The notes: a model not told the origin generated them from the sequence alone. Positions 1 to 7,291 are shown, numbered from the stretch's first letter. The stretch: DNA of 20,504 bases from Chloroflexota bacterium (GCA_021801545.1 JAJYXX010000231.1:1-20504), one strand, 5' to 3'. Translations and numbers: made by a program.

Positions 1-954
1 CGTCCGGCTGCCCATCGTCGGCCGGATCCGGACCGAGACGCGGACCGTCCCATCGCCGAGCGGGGCGACCCCCTCGGGCAGGGCGAGGTCGACCGTCCGC
101 GCGAAGTCGGCCACGCCCCCGGAGAGCGAGACCGGGTTCGTGTCGATCCGGCCGAGATCGGCCAGAACGGCCGCGTCGCCCTCGATCGTCACGACCGCCG
201 GGCTGACCGTGACCGAGCTGATCTCGTAGCCGACGCCAGGCGTGCCGACGACGACCGGATTCACCGGCAGCGACTTGCTGACCAGCTGGTTGCCGACGAG
301 GATCCGCACCCGGACCGCCGCCGGGTCGAGCCGGACCTGGGTGACCGCCTCGCCTCTGGCGTCGACGGGGACCAGATCGACCGACTGGTCGATCGAAATC
401 CCTGACGGCTGGATGAGGACTCGAGCCACGGCGCGGGTCACCTGGCTGACGAACGACTGGGGACCGGACACGATGACCTGCAGCGTATCAAGGATCGGAT
501 CGCGGACCTCGAGGCCCGGCGGAACTGTTCCTCGGTCGACCTCGACGGGCACAGTCTTGGAGACGAGCGGGTCGAGTCGAACCTGGATCTGGCGCGGGTC
601 GAAGTCGAGGACCCGAACGCGCTGATCGGCAACCAGGACCCGGACGGCGACCGTCACGAACGGGCTGTCGTGCTGTGCCGACACGTCGCTGAGGTCGACG
701 AAGGCCGAGAAGCTCTCGGTCGACAGGCGGTCGGCGACCTCGCGCGGGGCGAAGTAGCGGATGTTGCGTACCTCGCCGAGCGAGCCGAGGATGAAGACCG
801 ACGGCGACTGGTTCAACGGCACGATCGGGACCCGCCCGGCCCACACCTGGGCGTTCTGGGAGAGGACGAGACCGGCGTAGAGGAGCGTCGCGAGCACGAC
901 CGCCCCGAGCTTGAGCGGCCAGTTGTGGACGACGAAACCGATGAACCGTCTCAC
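1..954 (-). CDS. cdaR: CdaR-like YbbR-domain protein, regulator of CdaA (partial, runs off left edge)
   Basis: The frame is open from a GTG at 952-954 to the left edge, giving 318 codons without a stop, so the C-terminus is outside the window. Residues about 12-32 (LKLGAVVLATLLYAGLVLSQ) form one N-terminal membrane anchor. The rest is a series of beta-rich YbbR-type repeats, recognisable from recurring 'V.V..G....G..V' strands and phrases such as VIVSGPQSFVSQV and VTIEGDAAVLADL. In known systems this extracytoplasmic protein binds CdaA and modulates c-di-AMP synthesis. The GTG overlaps the cdaA stop by 4 nt (GTGA), so translation is probably coupled. The family assignment rests on repeat pattern and gene pairing. 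The number of repeats cannot be stated because the gene is cut. Confidence 0.88.
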   Translation of the reverse strand, partial: MRRFIGFVVHNWPLKLGAVVLATLLYAGLVLSQNAQVWAGRVPIVPLNQSPSVFILGSLGEVRNIRYFAPREVADRLSTESFSAFVDLSDVSAQHDSPFVTVAVRVLVADQRVRVLDFDPRQIQVRLDPLVSKTVPVEVDRGTVPPGLEVRDPILDTLQVIVSGPQSFVSQVTRAVARVLIQPSGISIDQSVDLVPVDARGEAVTQVRLDPAAVRVRILVGNQLVSKSLPVNPVVVGTPGVGYEISSVTVSPAVVTIEGDAAVLADLGRIDTNPVSLSGGVADFARTVDLALPEGVAPLGDGTVRVSVRIRPTMGSRT

Positions 955-1892
955 TGCCGGGCTCGAACGGCGGCCGCGGCCGGCGGCTCCTCCTCGCCCG
1001 CGGGCCTGGTCACGGTCGGGGTCGCGCCGCGCGGCGCAGCCGGACCGCTCAGGCGAGCGCGCGGCGACCAGCGCTGGCCGCCGCGCGGCGGCCGCCCGAA
1101 GCGCGGCCGGCCGTGGGCCGGGTTCAGCAAGGCCGTGATCGCCCGGGCGAGCTGCGCCTCGTTCAGGTTGCGCACGATCCGGGCTCGCTCGACGAGGCTG
1201 ATCTGGCCGTGCTCCTCGGAGACGACCACGACGACGGCGTCGGTCTGCTCGGTGATCCCGAGCGCAGCTCGGTGGCGCGTCCCGAAGCGTTCGGCCTGGA
1301 CGGTCGTCTCGGCCAGGGGCAGGAGCGCCCCGGCGGCGAGGATCCGCTCACCCCGGATGACGACCGCGCCGTCATGGAGTGCGGAGTGCGGGGTGAAGAT
1401 CGTCTGGAGCAGGTCGGCCGACAGATCGGCGTGGAGCATCACGCCCGTCTCGGCGATCTCCTCGAGGCCGGTCTCGCGCTCGATGACGATCAGTGCCCCG
1501 CGACCCTCGGTTGAGAGCAGGCTGGCCGCCCGGGCGACGGCCGTGGCGACGTTCTCGGCGGTCCGCTGGTCGGCCGGCGCCAGGAGCCAGGCGAGCGAGC
1601 CGACCCGCCCGATCTGCTCGAGCGCGCGGCGCAGCTCGGGCTGGAAGATGACGACGAGGGCGAACAGGCCGACGACGGCGCCGGTTTGGAGGATCTGGCT
1701 TAGGAGGCGCAGCTCGAGCGCCTGGGCGGCGGCGTAGACACCGAACAGGACCGAGACGCCGATCACGAGGCGGACCGCCCGTGTCCCCCTGATCAGGCTG
1801 AAGAGCCAGTAGATGAGCAGGGCGGTGATCGTGATGTCGATCAGCGTGGACAGCCGGACCTGATCGAGGATCGACTGGAGGAGCTGGGACAT
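951..1892 (-). CDS. cdaA: Diadenylate cyclase CdaA (membrane c-di-AMP synthase)
   Basis: The enzyme condenses two ATP into cyclic di-AMP at the membrane. Three hydrophobic helices lie at about residues 18-35, 41-58 and 72-85. A DAC catalytic domain follows at about 110-260, with the signature DGA at 174-176 (LHDGAVVI), RHR at 206-208 (GTRHRAALG) and SEEHG at 225-229. All the expected active-site motifs are present. The length is 313 residues, longer than the usual 270-280, because residues about 261-313 form a Pro/Arg/Ala-rich tail not expected in the family. The ATG start is supported by the overlap of its stop with cdaR. No Shine-Dalgarno sequence precedes it; an extended -10 element sits 10 nt upstream, suggesting leaderless translation. 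Confidence 0.95.
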   Translation of the reverse strand: MSQLLQSILDQVRLSTLIDITITALLIYWLFSLIRGTRAVRLVIGVSVLFGVYAAAQALELRLLSQILQTGAVVGLFALVVIFQPELRRALEQIGRVGSLAWLLAPADQRTAENVATAVARAASLLSTEGRGALIVIERETGLEEIAETGVMLHADLSADLLQTIFTPHSALHDGAVVIRGERILAAGALLPLAETTVQAERFGTRHRAALGITEQTDAVVVVVSEEHGQISLVERARIVRNLNEAQLARAITALLNPAHGRPRFGRPPRGGQRWSPRARLSGPAAPRGATPTVTRPAGEEEPPAAAAVRARQ

Positions 1893-1901
1893 CGTCGTCT
1901 G

Positions 1902-1910
1902 AGTGTAGCA
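1902..1910 (-). promoter_or_regulatory. Extended -10 promoter element upstream of cdaA (putative, leaderless)
   Basis: Read on the minus strand the bases are TGCTACACT, that is TGn followed by TACACT, a close match to the sigma-70 extended -10 form. The hexamer ends 10 nt before the cdaA ATG, so transcription would begin about 3-4 nt before the start codon. No convincing -35 lies 16-18 nt upstream, which an extended -10 does not need, and no Shine-Dalgarno sequence fits in the short leader. This is inferred from sequence only. Confidence 0.45.
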
Positions 1911-1934
1911 TCGCGACCGATCCCTCCCCGGCGC

Positions 1935-1955
1935 CCGGCCGGCACGAGGGGCCGG
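1935..1955. other. GC-rich inverted repeat between the TPR gene and cdaA
   Basis: CCGGCC at 1935-1940 and GGCCGG at 1950-1955 can form a 6-bp stem with a 9-nt loop. It sits 9 nt after the TPR gene's stop codon. No T-run follows on the minus strand, so it is not a classic intrinsic terminator. It could slow polymerase or protect the 3' end of the upstream message. The 1893-1964 spacer otherwise holds only the putative cdaA promoter. Confidence 0.35.
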
Positions 1956-1964
1956 TCCTGGTCG

Positions 1965-3038
1965 TCAACCGGGGCGACCGGGCTGGTCGGGGTGAACGTG
2001 AACGACCTCCAGGAGGCGGGTGCTCGTCAGCATGGCGACCCGCTCGAGCGTCGCGCTGTCCCCTTCGAGCTCGGCGAGGCGGGCAAGGAGCCCGAGCTTC
2101 TCGGTCGCCAGATCGCGCCAGCCGCGGGCGAGGTAGAGCTCGACGAGAGCGAGATGGAGCTCCGGGTCGTCGGGCGCGATCGCGAGGGCCCGATAGCAGG
2201 CGTCGAGCGCGGCGTCGGCCCGACCGGTCGTGCCGAGTGCGCGAGCCGCCGCGAGGAGGGCATCCCGCGCCGGGCCCGGCGCTCCGGCGTCGATCGCCGC
2301 CTCGGCCCGCTCGAGCAGCATCTCCGCCGTCAGGGCGGCCGCCTCCGGTGACGGCGCCGGCGGCGGTGCGGCGGTCTCGGCGGGAGCAGCCGTCCCGGCG
2401 GTCTCGGCGATCTCGGTGATCTCGGCGGCGGCAATCGGACTGGGCGCCGGTTCGGGAACGGCGGCGGGTTCGGCCTCGCTGGCAGCGCCGATCCCGGCCT
2501 CGGCGGGCTCGACGGGTGCGACGGGCTCGACGGGTGCGACGCCGATCTCGAGCACGCGCAGCGCGCGCGCCAGGGCCTCCTCGGCCGCCCGGTCAGGTCC
2601 GCTCTCGCGGATCAGCCGGGCGAGTCGCTGGAGGGAGCGGCGGCGGGCTCGCGACTCGGCGAGCTCGAGCGCGCGGCGGACCGAATCGAGCGCTTCGACG
2701 GGCCGGCCGGCGGCATCCTGGATCTCGGCCACGAGATCGAGCGTCCGGGCAGCCTCGACCGCCCGCCCGGCCCGCGCCAGCGCCTCGGCCCGGCCGAGGA
2801 GGCCGGCCTCGTCGCGGGGCGCCCGCGCCAGGGCGGCGTCGAAGGCGGCGAGCGCCTCGTCCAGCCGGCCGCGGCGCAGCTGGACGTGACCGATGCTCGT
2901 GTGGGGCAGCGCCCGTTCGGTGGCGATCGAGGCCGCCTCCGCGTAGGCCTCGAGGGCCGCCTCGAGCTGACCGCGGAGCGCCGCGACGTGTCCCCGTCGC
3001 AGGGCGTCCTTGTACCGCTCGTAGACGGCTTCGCTCAC
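1965..3038 (-). CDS. TPR-repeat protein of unknown function
   Basis: This is a 357-residue protein with no signal peptide or membrane segment visible. Residues about 10-165 are helical hairpins of TPR type, for example around 17-40, 44-75 (GRLDEALAAFDAALARAP) and 112-128. Residues about 167-233 form a low-complexity linker of Pro, Ala, Glu and Thr. Residues about 236-340 form a second helical block with at least one clear TPR (GRADAALDACYRALAIAPDD). TPRs usually act as protein-docking scaffolds; no enzymatic motif is seen. The start is GTG at 3036-3038, 29 nt after the rpsI stop, with only a weak Shine-Dalgarno sequence. Its position between ribosomal and c-di-AMP genes is suggestive, but its role is unknown. 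Confidence 0.8.
   Translation of the reverse strand: MSEAVYERYKDALRRGHVAALRGQLEAALEAYAEAASIATERALPHTSIGHVQLRRGRLDEALAAFDAALARAPRDEAGLLGRAEALARAGRAVEAARTLDLVAEIQDAAGRPVEALDSVRRALELAESRARRRSLQRLARLIRESGPDRAAEEALARALRVLEIGVAPVEPVAPVEPAEAGIGAASEAEPAAVPEPAPSPIAAAEITEIAETAGTAAPAETAAPPPAPSPEAAALTAEMLLERAEAAIDAGAPGPARDALLAAARALGTTGRADAALDACYRALAIAPDDPELHLALVELYLARGWRDLATEKLGLLARLAELEGDSATLERVAMLTSTRLLEVVHVHPDQPGRPG
2505..2540. repeat. 18-bp perfect tandem duplication in the TPR-gene linker
   Basis: Bases 2505-2522 and 2523-2540 are identical copies of an 18-bp unit (GGGCTCGACGGGTGCGAC). On the coding strand the array encodes VAPVEP twice inside the Pro/Ala/Glu linker. Because 18 is a multiple of three, gain or loss of a copy keeps the frame. 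Nearby, 2400-2425 shows shorter imperfect 'atctcgg' repeats encoding the TEIAETAG segment. Confidence 0.9.
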
Positions 3039-3067
3039 CGGCCGCTCTGCCGGGCTGGACCGGCCGC

Positions 3068-3466
3068 CTAGCGCTTCGTGTACTGCGGCGCCTTGCGGGC
3101 CCGCTTCAGACCGTACTTCTTGCGCTCCTTCATCCGCGGATCGCGGGTAAGCAGGCCGGCCTGGCGCAGCGGCAGGTGATTCACCTCGGGGTCGATCTGG
3201 AGGAGCGCCCGGGCGATCCCGTGGCGGATCGCGCCGGCCTGGCCGGTCACGCCGCCGCCTTCGACCTTGATCATCGCGTTGAACCGGCCCTCCGTCCCGG
3301 TCACCCGGAACGGCAGACGGAGATCGGACTCGTTGATCGCATTGCCGAAGTGCTCGTCGAGGGAGCGCCCGTTGACGACGATCTCGCCCTCGCCCGGCAG
3401 GAGCCGGACGCGAGCAACCGCAGTCTTGCGGCGACCGGTCCCGTGGAAGAATGCGGAAATGGTCAT
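3068..3466 (-). CDS. rpsI: 30S ribosomal protein S9 (uS9)
   Basis: The 132-residue protein matches S9 throughout: GTGRRKTAVARVRL near the N-terminus, the central GGGVTGQAGAIRHGIARALL, and the basic C-terminal tail RKAPQYTKR, which reaches toward the P-site tRNA. The extreme C-terminus reads YTKR where many bacteria have FSKR. The terminal Arg is retained. A strong Shine-Dalgarno sequence (GAGGAG, about 9 nt before the ATG) lies in the 16-nt gap after rplM. The rplM-rpsI pairing is near universal. Confidence 0.98.
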   Translation of the reverse strand: MTISAFFHGTGRRKTAVARVRLLPGEGEIVVNGRSLDEHFGNAINESDLRLPFRVTGTEGRFNAMIKVEGGGVTGQAGAIRHGIARALLQIDPEVNHLPLRQAGLLTRDPRMKERKKYGLKRARKAPQYTKR

Positions 3467-3482
3467 GCTGGCAGGCTCCTCG

Positions 3483-3917
3483 TCAGGCGAGCGGCTCGGG
3501 CCGCTGAGCCTGGTGTGGATGGTCCGGTCCCGGGTAGATCTTCAGCTTGCGAAGCTGCTGGGCCCCGAGCCGGTTGTGCTGGAGCATCCCCTTGACCGCG
3601 CGGCGGATCACTTCCTCGGGCCGGCGCTCGAGCAGGTGGCCCAGCGTCTCCTGCTTGAAGCCCTGCGGATAGCCGCTGTGGCGAATGTACAGCTTGGACT
3701 CCCGCTTGTCGCGGGTCACCGCGACCCGGGAGGCGTTGAGGACGATGACGTGATCACCCGAGTCGAGGTGGGGCGTGTAGGTGGGCTTGTGCTTGCCCTC
3801 GAGGACACGGGCGATCCGCGACGCCAGGCGGCCGAGCGTCTCGTCCGTCGCGTCGACGACGTACCAGCGTCGCTCGATCTCGCTCTCGCGGAGCGTGTAT
3901 GTCTTCGCGGTCTTCAT
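3483..3917 (-). CDS. rplM: 50S ribosomal protein L13 (uL13)
   Basis: The 144-residue product is of normal length. Typical blocks are RRWYVVDATDETLGRLASRIA, the central DHVIVLNASRVAVTRDK, YIRHSGYPQGFKQ and AVKGMLQHNRLGAQQLRKLKIYPG. L13 is an early-assembling large-subunit protein that binds 23S rRNA. The ATG overlaps the truA stop by 4 nt (ATGA), so it is probably translationally coupled to truA. A short GAGG lies just before the start. Confidence 0.98.
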   Translation of the reverse strand: MKTAKTYTLRESEIERRWYVVDATDETLGRLASRIARVLEGKHKPTYTPHLDSGDHVIVLNASRVAVTRDKRESKLYIRHSGYPQGFKQETLGHLLERRPEEVIRRAVKGMLQHNRLGAQQLRKLKIYPGPDHPHQAQRPEPLA

Positions 3918-4681
3918 GGCCTCGTTTCTGTCCTGTCGTCCCGACCCGCGTCACGTCGACCGAGGACGACGCGCCGCAGGCACAACCCCCTGGCCGGTGC
4001 CACCGCCCCGTTGAGGGCCGGCCGTCGCGAGGCCAGGATCGCCGCGACCTGTTCTTCATCGATCTTGCCATGGCCGGCCTCGAGCAGGACGGCCACCATC
4101 CGGCGGACCATCCCCCGCAGGAACGCGTCGGCCGCGACGTCGATCGTCACGAGCGACCCTGCGCGCCGGACCCGAACCCAGTACACGGTCCGGACCGGCT
4201 GGCGGTCCGCCGCCCCGAACGCGCTGAAGTCGTGTCGGCCCACGAGGACCGATCCGACCCGCGCCATCGCAGCGGTGTCGAGCGGAACCCGCACCCCGAG
4301 CGCCATCCGCTCGTGAAGCGGGCTGCGCGGCCCGTTCCAGACGGTGTAGCGGTACTCCCGGTACCGCGCCGCATAGCGTGGGTGGAACTCGACCGGGACG
4401 CGCCGCAGGTCGCGGATCGCGACGTCTGCCGGAAGGAGCGCGTTGAGCGCCCGCTCCAGCTCCTCCACCGAGAGCCGCCCGACGTAGGTGAACGCGATCA
4501 CCTGTCCGCTGGCATGCACCCCGGCATCGGTCCGGCCCGCCGCATCGACCCGCTGCCGGATCCTTCCGGACAGACGGCTCAGCGCGACTTCCAGTTCTCC
4601 CTGGACCGTCCGGACACCAGGCTGGGCCTGGAACCCGGCGAAGTCCGTGCCGTCATATTCGACCCGCGCGCGGTAGCGCAC
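3914..4681 (-). CDS. truA: tRNA pseudouridine synthase A
   Basis: TruA converts uridines 38-40 in the tRNA anticodon arm to pseudouridine. The catalytic Asp is D52 in GRTDAGVHA. Other family blocks are VEYDGTDFAGFQ at 8-19, an FHPRYAA segment, YREYRYTVWNGP, HDFSAFG and AFLRGMVRRMV. The product is 255 residues. I chose GTG at 4679-4681 because the homologous region starts at VRYRARVEYDG. The upstream in-frame extension to 4954 would run into rplQ and shows no family similarity. AGAGGG about 8 nt upstream serves as Shine-Dalgarno sequence. It follows a 163-nt spacer that holds a structured repeat, so it may be partly decoupled from rplQ. Confidence 0.95.
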   Translation of the reverse strand: MRYRARVEYDGTDFAGFQAQPGVRTVQGELEVALSRLSGRIRQRVDAAGRTDAGVHASGQVIAFTYVGRLSVEELERALNALLPADVAIRDLRRVPVEFHPRYAARYREYRYTVWNGPRSPLHERMALGVRVPLDTAAMARVGSVLVGRHDFSAFGAADRQPVRTVYWVRVRRAGSLVTIDVAADAFLRGMVRRMVAVLLEAGHGKIDEEQVAAILASRRPALNGAVAPARGLCLRRVVLGRRDAGRDDRTETRP

Positions 4682-4746
4682 GGGCGCGCCCTCTCGAGCG
4701 CCTATCTTCGTGTTCGTTCCTTCGTCGCTCCTCAGCCGAGCTCGAT

Positions 4747-4831
4747 GCAAGGCGCCGCCGAGCACCGGATGCGAGCGCACCTGGCGGTGCGTGAGCACCG
4801 GAGCGGAGGCGGCAACGCCGCAGCGAGCCGG
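4747..4831. repeat. Structured intergenic repeat, copy A (rplQ-truA spacer)
   Basis: The 85-bp element aligns with 19975-20058 at about 65 identical positions, by hand count, with one 1-nt gap. It contains nested inverted repeats: an outer GCCGCC (4754-4759) with GGCGGC (4808-4813), a middle CCGG (4765-4768) with CCGG (4798-4801), and an inner GCGCACC (4775-4781) with GGTGCGT (4786-4792) closing a 4-nt loop. It begins 13 nt after the rplQ stop on the transcribed strand. No T-run follows. The rest of the 4682-4844 spacer shows only the truA Shine-Dalgarno sequence and no clear promoter. Confidence 0.8.
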
Positions 4832-4844
4832 ATCAGGGGCGACC

Positions 4845-5198
4845 TCATACCAGTTCGATCTGGACGATCTCGGCTGCGTCGCCGAGCCGCTGGCCGAGCC
4901 GCACGATCCGGGTGTAACCGGACGTCCGATCGGCGTACTTGGGCGCGATCTCATCGAACAGCTTGTTCACGACGAGCGGTTCGTTCGGGAACGCTGCGAT
5001 GACTGCCCGACGGGCGGCGAGATCGCCCCGCTTGGCGAGGGTGATCATCTGCTCCACGCGACCGCGAACCTCCTTGGCCTTCGCCTCGGTGGTCCGCACC
5101 CGCTCGTAGCGCAGGATCGAGACGGTGAGGTTCTTGTAGAGCGCCATCCGCGGACCGTGCTTGCGGCTGAGCTTGCGGCCGTCGATCCGATGTGCCAT
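4845..5198 (-). CDS. rplQ: 50S ribosomal protein L17 (bL17)
   Basis: The 117-residue product starts MAHRIDGRKLSRKHGPRMAL, close to the L17 signature, followed by RYERVRTTEAKAKEVRGRVEQMITLAKRG and the C-terminal GYTRIVRLGQRLGDAAEIVQIELV. L17 lies near the peptide exit tunnel. It starts 3 nt after the rpoA stop, the usual end of an alpha operon. Length and sequence are ordinary. Confidence 0.98.
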   Translation of the reverse strand: MAHRIDGRKLSRKHGPRMALYKNLTVSILRYERVRTTEAKAKEVRGRVEQMITLAKRGDLAARRAVIAAFPNEPLVVNKLFDEIAPKYADRTSGYTRIVRLGQRLGDAAEIVQIELV

Positions 5199-5201
5199 GA
5201 C

Positions 5202-6227
5202 TCAGCCCTCCTCGTCGGCCGCAAACGGCTCATCGGCGGACTCCTCGTCGTCGAGCGGCGCGTCGTCGAGCTCGCCGTCCGCCCCAGCGCCGGGTTCGCT
5301 GTCAGCAACGATGAAGCCGCGCATCCGGAGGCGCTCCTTCATCTCGTCGAGCGACTTCTTGCCGAAGTTGCGCATCCGGAGCAGGTCGTCGTCCGAGAGC
5401 TGGAGGAGCTGGCCGACCTTGACGATGTTGTTGCGCTTCAGCGAGTTGTAGGCCCGCATCGGCAGATCGAGCTCCTCGATCGGCATGTCGAGCATGTTCG
5501 GCGGCAGGGCCGGGAGACCGGCCGCAGAGCGGTCGGCCCCGGTGGCAACCAGGCCGATCGTGACAAACGGTTGGAACTGCCGGACGAGGATGTCGGCGGC
5601 GCGCGAGAGCGCCTCCTCGGGGGTGATCGTGCCGTCCGTCTCGATCTCGATCGTCAGCTTGTCGTAGTTCGTCATCTGGCCGACGCGCATCGCCTCGACC
5701 CAGTAGTTCACCTTGCGGACGGGGGTGAAGATCGCGTCGACCGAGATGACGCCGATCGGCAGCGACTCGGCCCGGTCGGCCGAGACGTAGCCGATGCCGC
5801 GCTCCACGGTCAGGTCCATCTCGATCGTCACGTCGTCCGAATCGAGCGTCATGAGGAGCTGCTCGGGGTTGACGATCTCGACGTCGGCCGACTCGGTGAT
5901 ATCGGCTGCGGCGACCGGGCCGGCCCCGCTCTTGATCAGCTTCAGCTGCACCGGGTGGGAGGCGAAGCTCTTGAGGCGGAGCTTCTTCACGTTGAGGACG
6001 ATCTGGGTGACGTCCTCCTTCACACCCGGGATCGTGGAAAACTCCTGGTACACGTCCCGGATCTGGATGGCGGTGACGGCCGCGCCCTCGAGCGAGGAAA
6101 GGAGCACGCGGCGCAGGGCGTTGCCAAGCGTGACGCCATACCCGGCCTGGAGCGGCCCGGCCTCGTACTTGGCGTACGTGCCGCGGTCCTCGACCGGCTC
6201 GATCTGCGGGCTCTCGAGTTCGATCAT
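5202..6227 (-). CDS. rpoA: DNA-directed RNA polymerase alpha subunit
   Basis: The 341-residue product has an N-terminal dimerisation and assembly domain (1-225; GYGVTLGNALRRVLLSSLEG at 29-48, STIPGVKEDV at 64-73), a flexible linker (about 226-245), and a helix-hairpin-helix C-terminal domain (about 246-305; LDLPMRAYNSLKRNNI, FGKKSLDEMKERL) that contacts UP elements and activators. Residues 308-341 form an extra acidic tail with 15 Asp/Glu and no Lys/Arg. I chose the ATG at 6225-6227, where homology starts (MIELESPQIEP). The longer frame to 6326 overlaps rpsD and is not conserved. A GAGGT near the rpsD stop, about 13 nt upstream, is the only candidate ribosome site. Confidence 0.97.
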   Translation of the reverse strand: MIELESPQIEPVEDRGTYAKYEAGPLQAGYGVTLGNALRRVLLSSLEGAAVTAIQIRDVYQEFSTIPGVKEDVTQIVLNVKKLRLKSFASHPVQLKLIKSGAGPVAAADITESADVEIVNPEQLLMTLDSDDVTIEMDLTVERGIGYVSADRAESLPIGVISVDAIFTPVRKVNYWVEAMRVGQMTNYDKLTIEIETDGTITPEEALSRAADILVRQFQPFVTIGLVATGADRSAAGLPALPPNMLDMPIEELDLPMRAYNSLKRNNIVKVGQLLQLSDDDLLRMRNFGKKSLDEMKERLRMRGFIVADSEPGAGADGELDDAPLDDEESADEPFAADEEG

Positions 6228-6237
6228 GGTCTGGGGG

Positions 6238-6864
6238 TTACCTCGAGTAGTACTCGACCACGAGCTGCTCGTTGAGGTCGAGCGGCATCTGGTCGCGGCG
6301 CGGCAGGTCGACGACGGTGCCGGCAAGCTTGGCTGGTTCCACGCTCAGCCACTCCGGCGCCTGGTGGGAGCGGAGCGTCTCCTTGGCCATCTTGAACGGC
6401 TCGCGGCTGGCCCGTGACTCACGGACCGCGACCCGGTCGCCCGGCTTGAGCTGGAAGGACGGGGTGCTCGTCGGGCGCCCGTTCACCGCGAAGTGACCGT
6501 GACCCACGAGCTGGCGGGCCTGGGCGCGCGAGTTCGCGAACCCGAGCCGATAGACGACGTTGTCGAGACGGAGCTCGAGCATCCGGAGCAGGTTCTCGCC
6601 GGTCACGCCCGGGCGCGCCTCGGCCAGGTCGAAGTAGTTGCGGAACTGGCGCTCGAGAACCGCGTAGACGCGGCGGACCTTCTGCTTCTCGCGCAGCTGA
6701 ACGCCGTAGTCGCCGACCTTGCGCCGGCGCACGCCGTGCTGGCCGGGAGGACTGGGCCGTCGCTCGAACGCGCACTTCTTCGTATAGCACCGCGCCCCCT
6801 TGAGGAAGAGCTTCGCGCCCTCCCGGCGGCACAGGCGGCAGACTGATTCGGTGTAACGGGCCAT
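6238..6864 (-). CDS. rpsD: 30S ribosomal protein S4 (uS4), zinc-binding form
   Basis: The 208-residue product has an N-terminal zinc site, C9-x2-C12 with C26-x4-C31 (CRLCRREG, CYTKKC), marking the C+ paralogue. The S4 domain follows at about 98-160 (LELRLDNVVYRLGFANSRAQARQLVGHGHFAVNGR). S4 nucleates 16S 5'-domain assembly and often represses its own operon. A purine-rich GAGGGGGG lies about 5 nt before the ATG. The gene sits 15 nt after rpsK and 10 nt before rpoA, the classic alpha-operon order. Confidence 0.98.
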   Translation of the reverse strand: MARYTESVCRLCRREGAKLFLKGARCYTKKCAFERRPSPPGQHGVRRRKVGDYGVQLREKQKVRRVYAVLERQFRNYFDLAEARPGVTGENLLRMLELRLDNVVYRLGFANSRAQARQLVGHGHFAVNGRPTSTPSFQLKPGDRVAVRESRASREPFKMAKETLRSHQAPEWLSVEPAKLAGTVVDLPRRDQMPLDLNEQLVVEYYSR

Positions 6865-6879
6865 TGGATCCCCCCTCGC

Positions 6880-7275
6880 TCAGACCCGGCGCCGCTTCGG
6901 CGGGCGGCAGCCGTTGTGCGGGATGGGCGTGACGTCGGTGATCGCGGTGACCTCGAGGCCGGCCGCCTGGAGCGACCGGATCGCCTGCTCGCGGCCGGCG
7001 CCCGGGCCCTTCACGTAGACCTCCACCTGGCGCATGCCGTGCTCCATCGCGCGACGGGCAGCCCCGTCCGCGCTGAGCGCGGCCGCGTACGGCGTGCTCT
7101 TGCGGGAGCCCTTGAACCCGGCGACCCCGGCCGAACCCCAGCTGATGACGGCACCCGCCGGGTCCGTGATCGTGATGATCGTGTTGTTGAACGTCGCCTG
7201 GATATGGGCGCGCCCCTGGGGCACGTTCTTCCGTTCCCGGCGTCGTTGCCTGGTCGCCCGCTTGCGCTCGGCCAT
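6880..7275 (-). CDS. rpsK: 30S ribosomal protein S11 (uS11)
   Basis: The 131-residue product carries S11 hallmarks: GRAHIQATFNNTIITITD, SAGVAGFKGSRKSTPYAA, KGPGAGREQAIRSLQAAGL and the C-terminal TPIPHNGCRPPKRRRV. It binds the 16S platform near the mRNA exit. I chose the ATG at 7273-7275 (MAERKRATRQRRR). The frame stays open to 7413 but that extension overlaps rpsM and is unlike S11. A GAGG lies immediately before the start, with GGGG further up, in the 16-nt gap after rpsM. Confidence 0.97.
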   Translation of the reverse strand: MAERKRATRQRRRERKNVPQGRAHIQATFNNTIITITDPAGAVISWGSAGVAGFKGSRKSTPYAAALSADGAARRAMEHGMRQVEVYVKGPGAGREQAIRSLQAAGLEVTAITDVTPIPHNGCRPPKRRRV

Positions 7276-7291
7276 GCCTCTGTCAGACCCC

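Noticed and set aside
2380..2545. Repeat cluster considered as a CRISPR array or phase-variable tract
   Set aside because: The units are short, contiguous and in frame, with no spacers, and sit within the Pro/Ala/Glu linker of the TPR gene. They are better explained as a coding minisatellite.
4682..4954. N-terminal extension of truA by up to 91 codons
   Set aside because: The extension overlaps the end of rplQ and crosses the structured repeat. Family homology begins at the GTG at 4679-4681, which has a suitable ribosome site.
4710..6275. A 521-codon plus-strand open frame
   Set aside because: It is antisense to rplQ and rpoA and covers the repeat in the rplQ-truA spacer. The Asp/Val/His-rich product reflects the complement of GC-rich codons and shows no recognisable domain.
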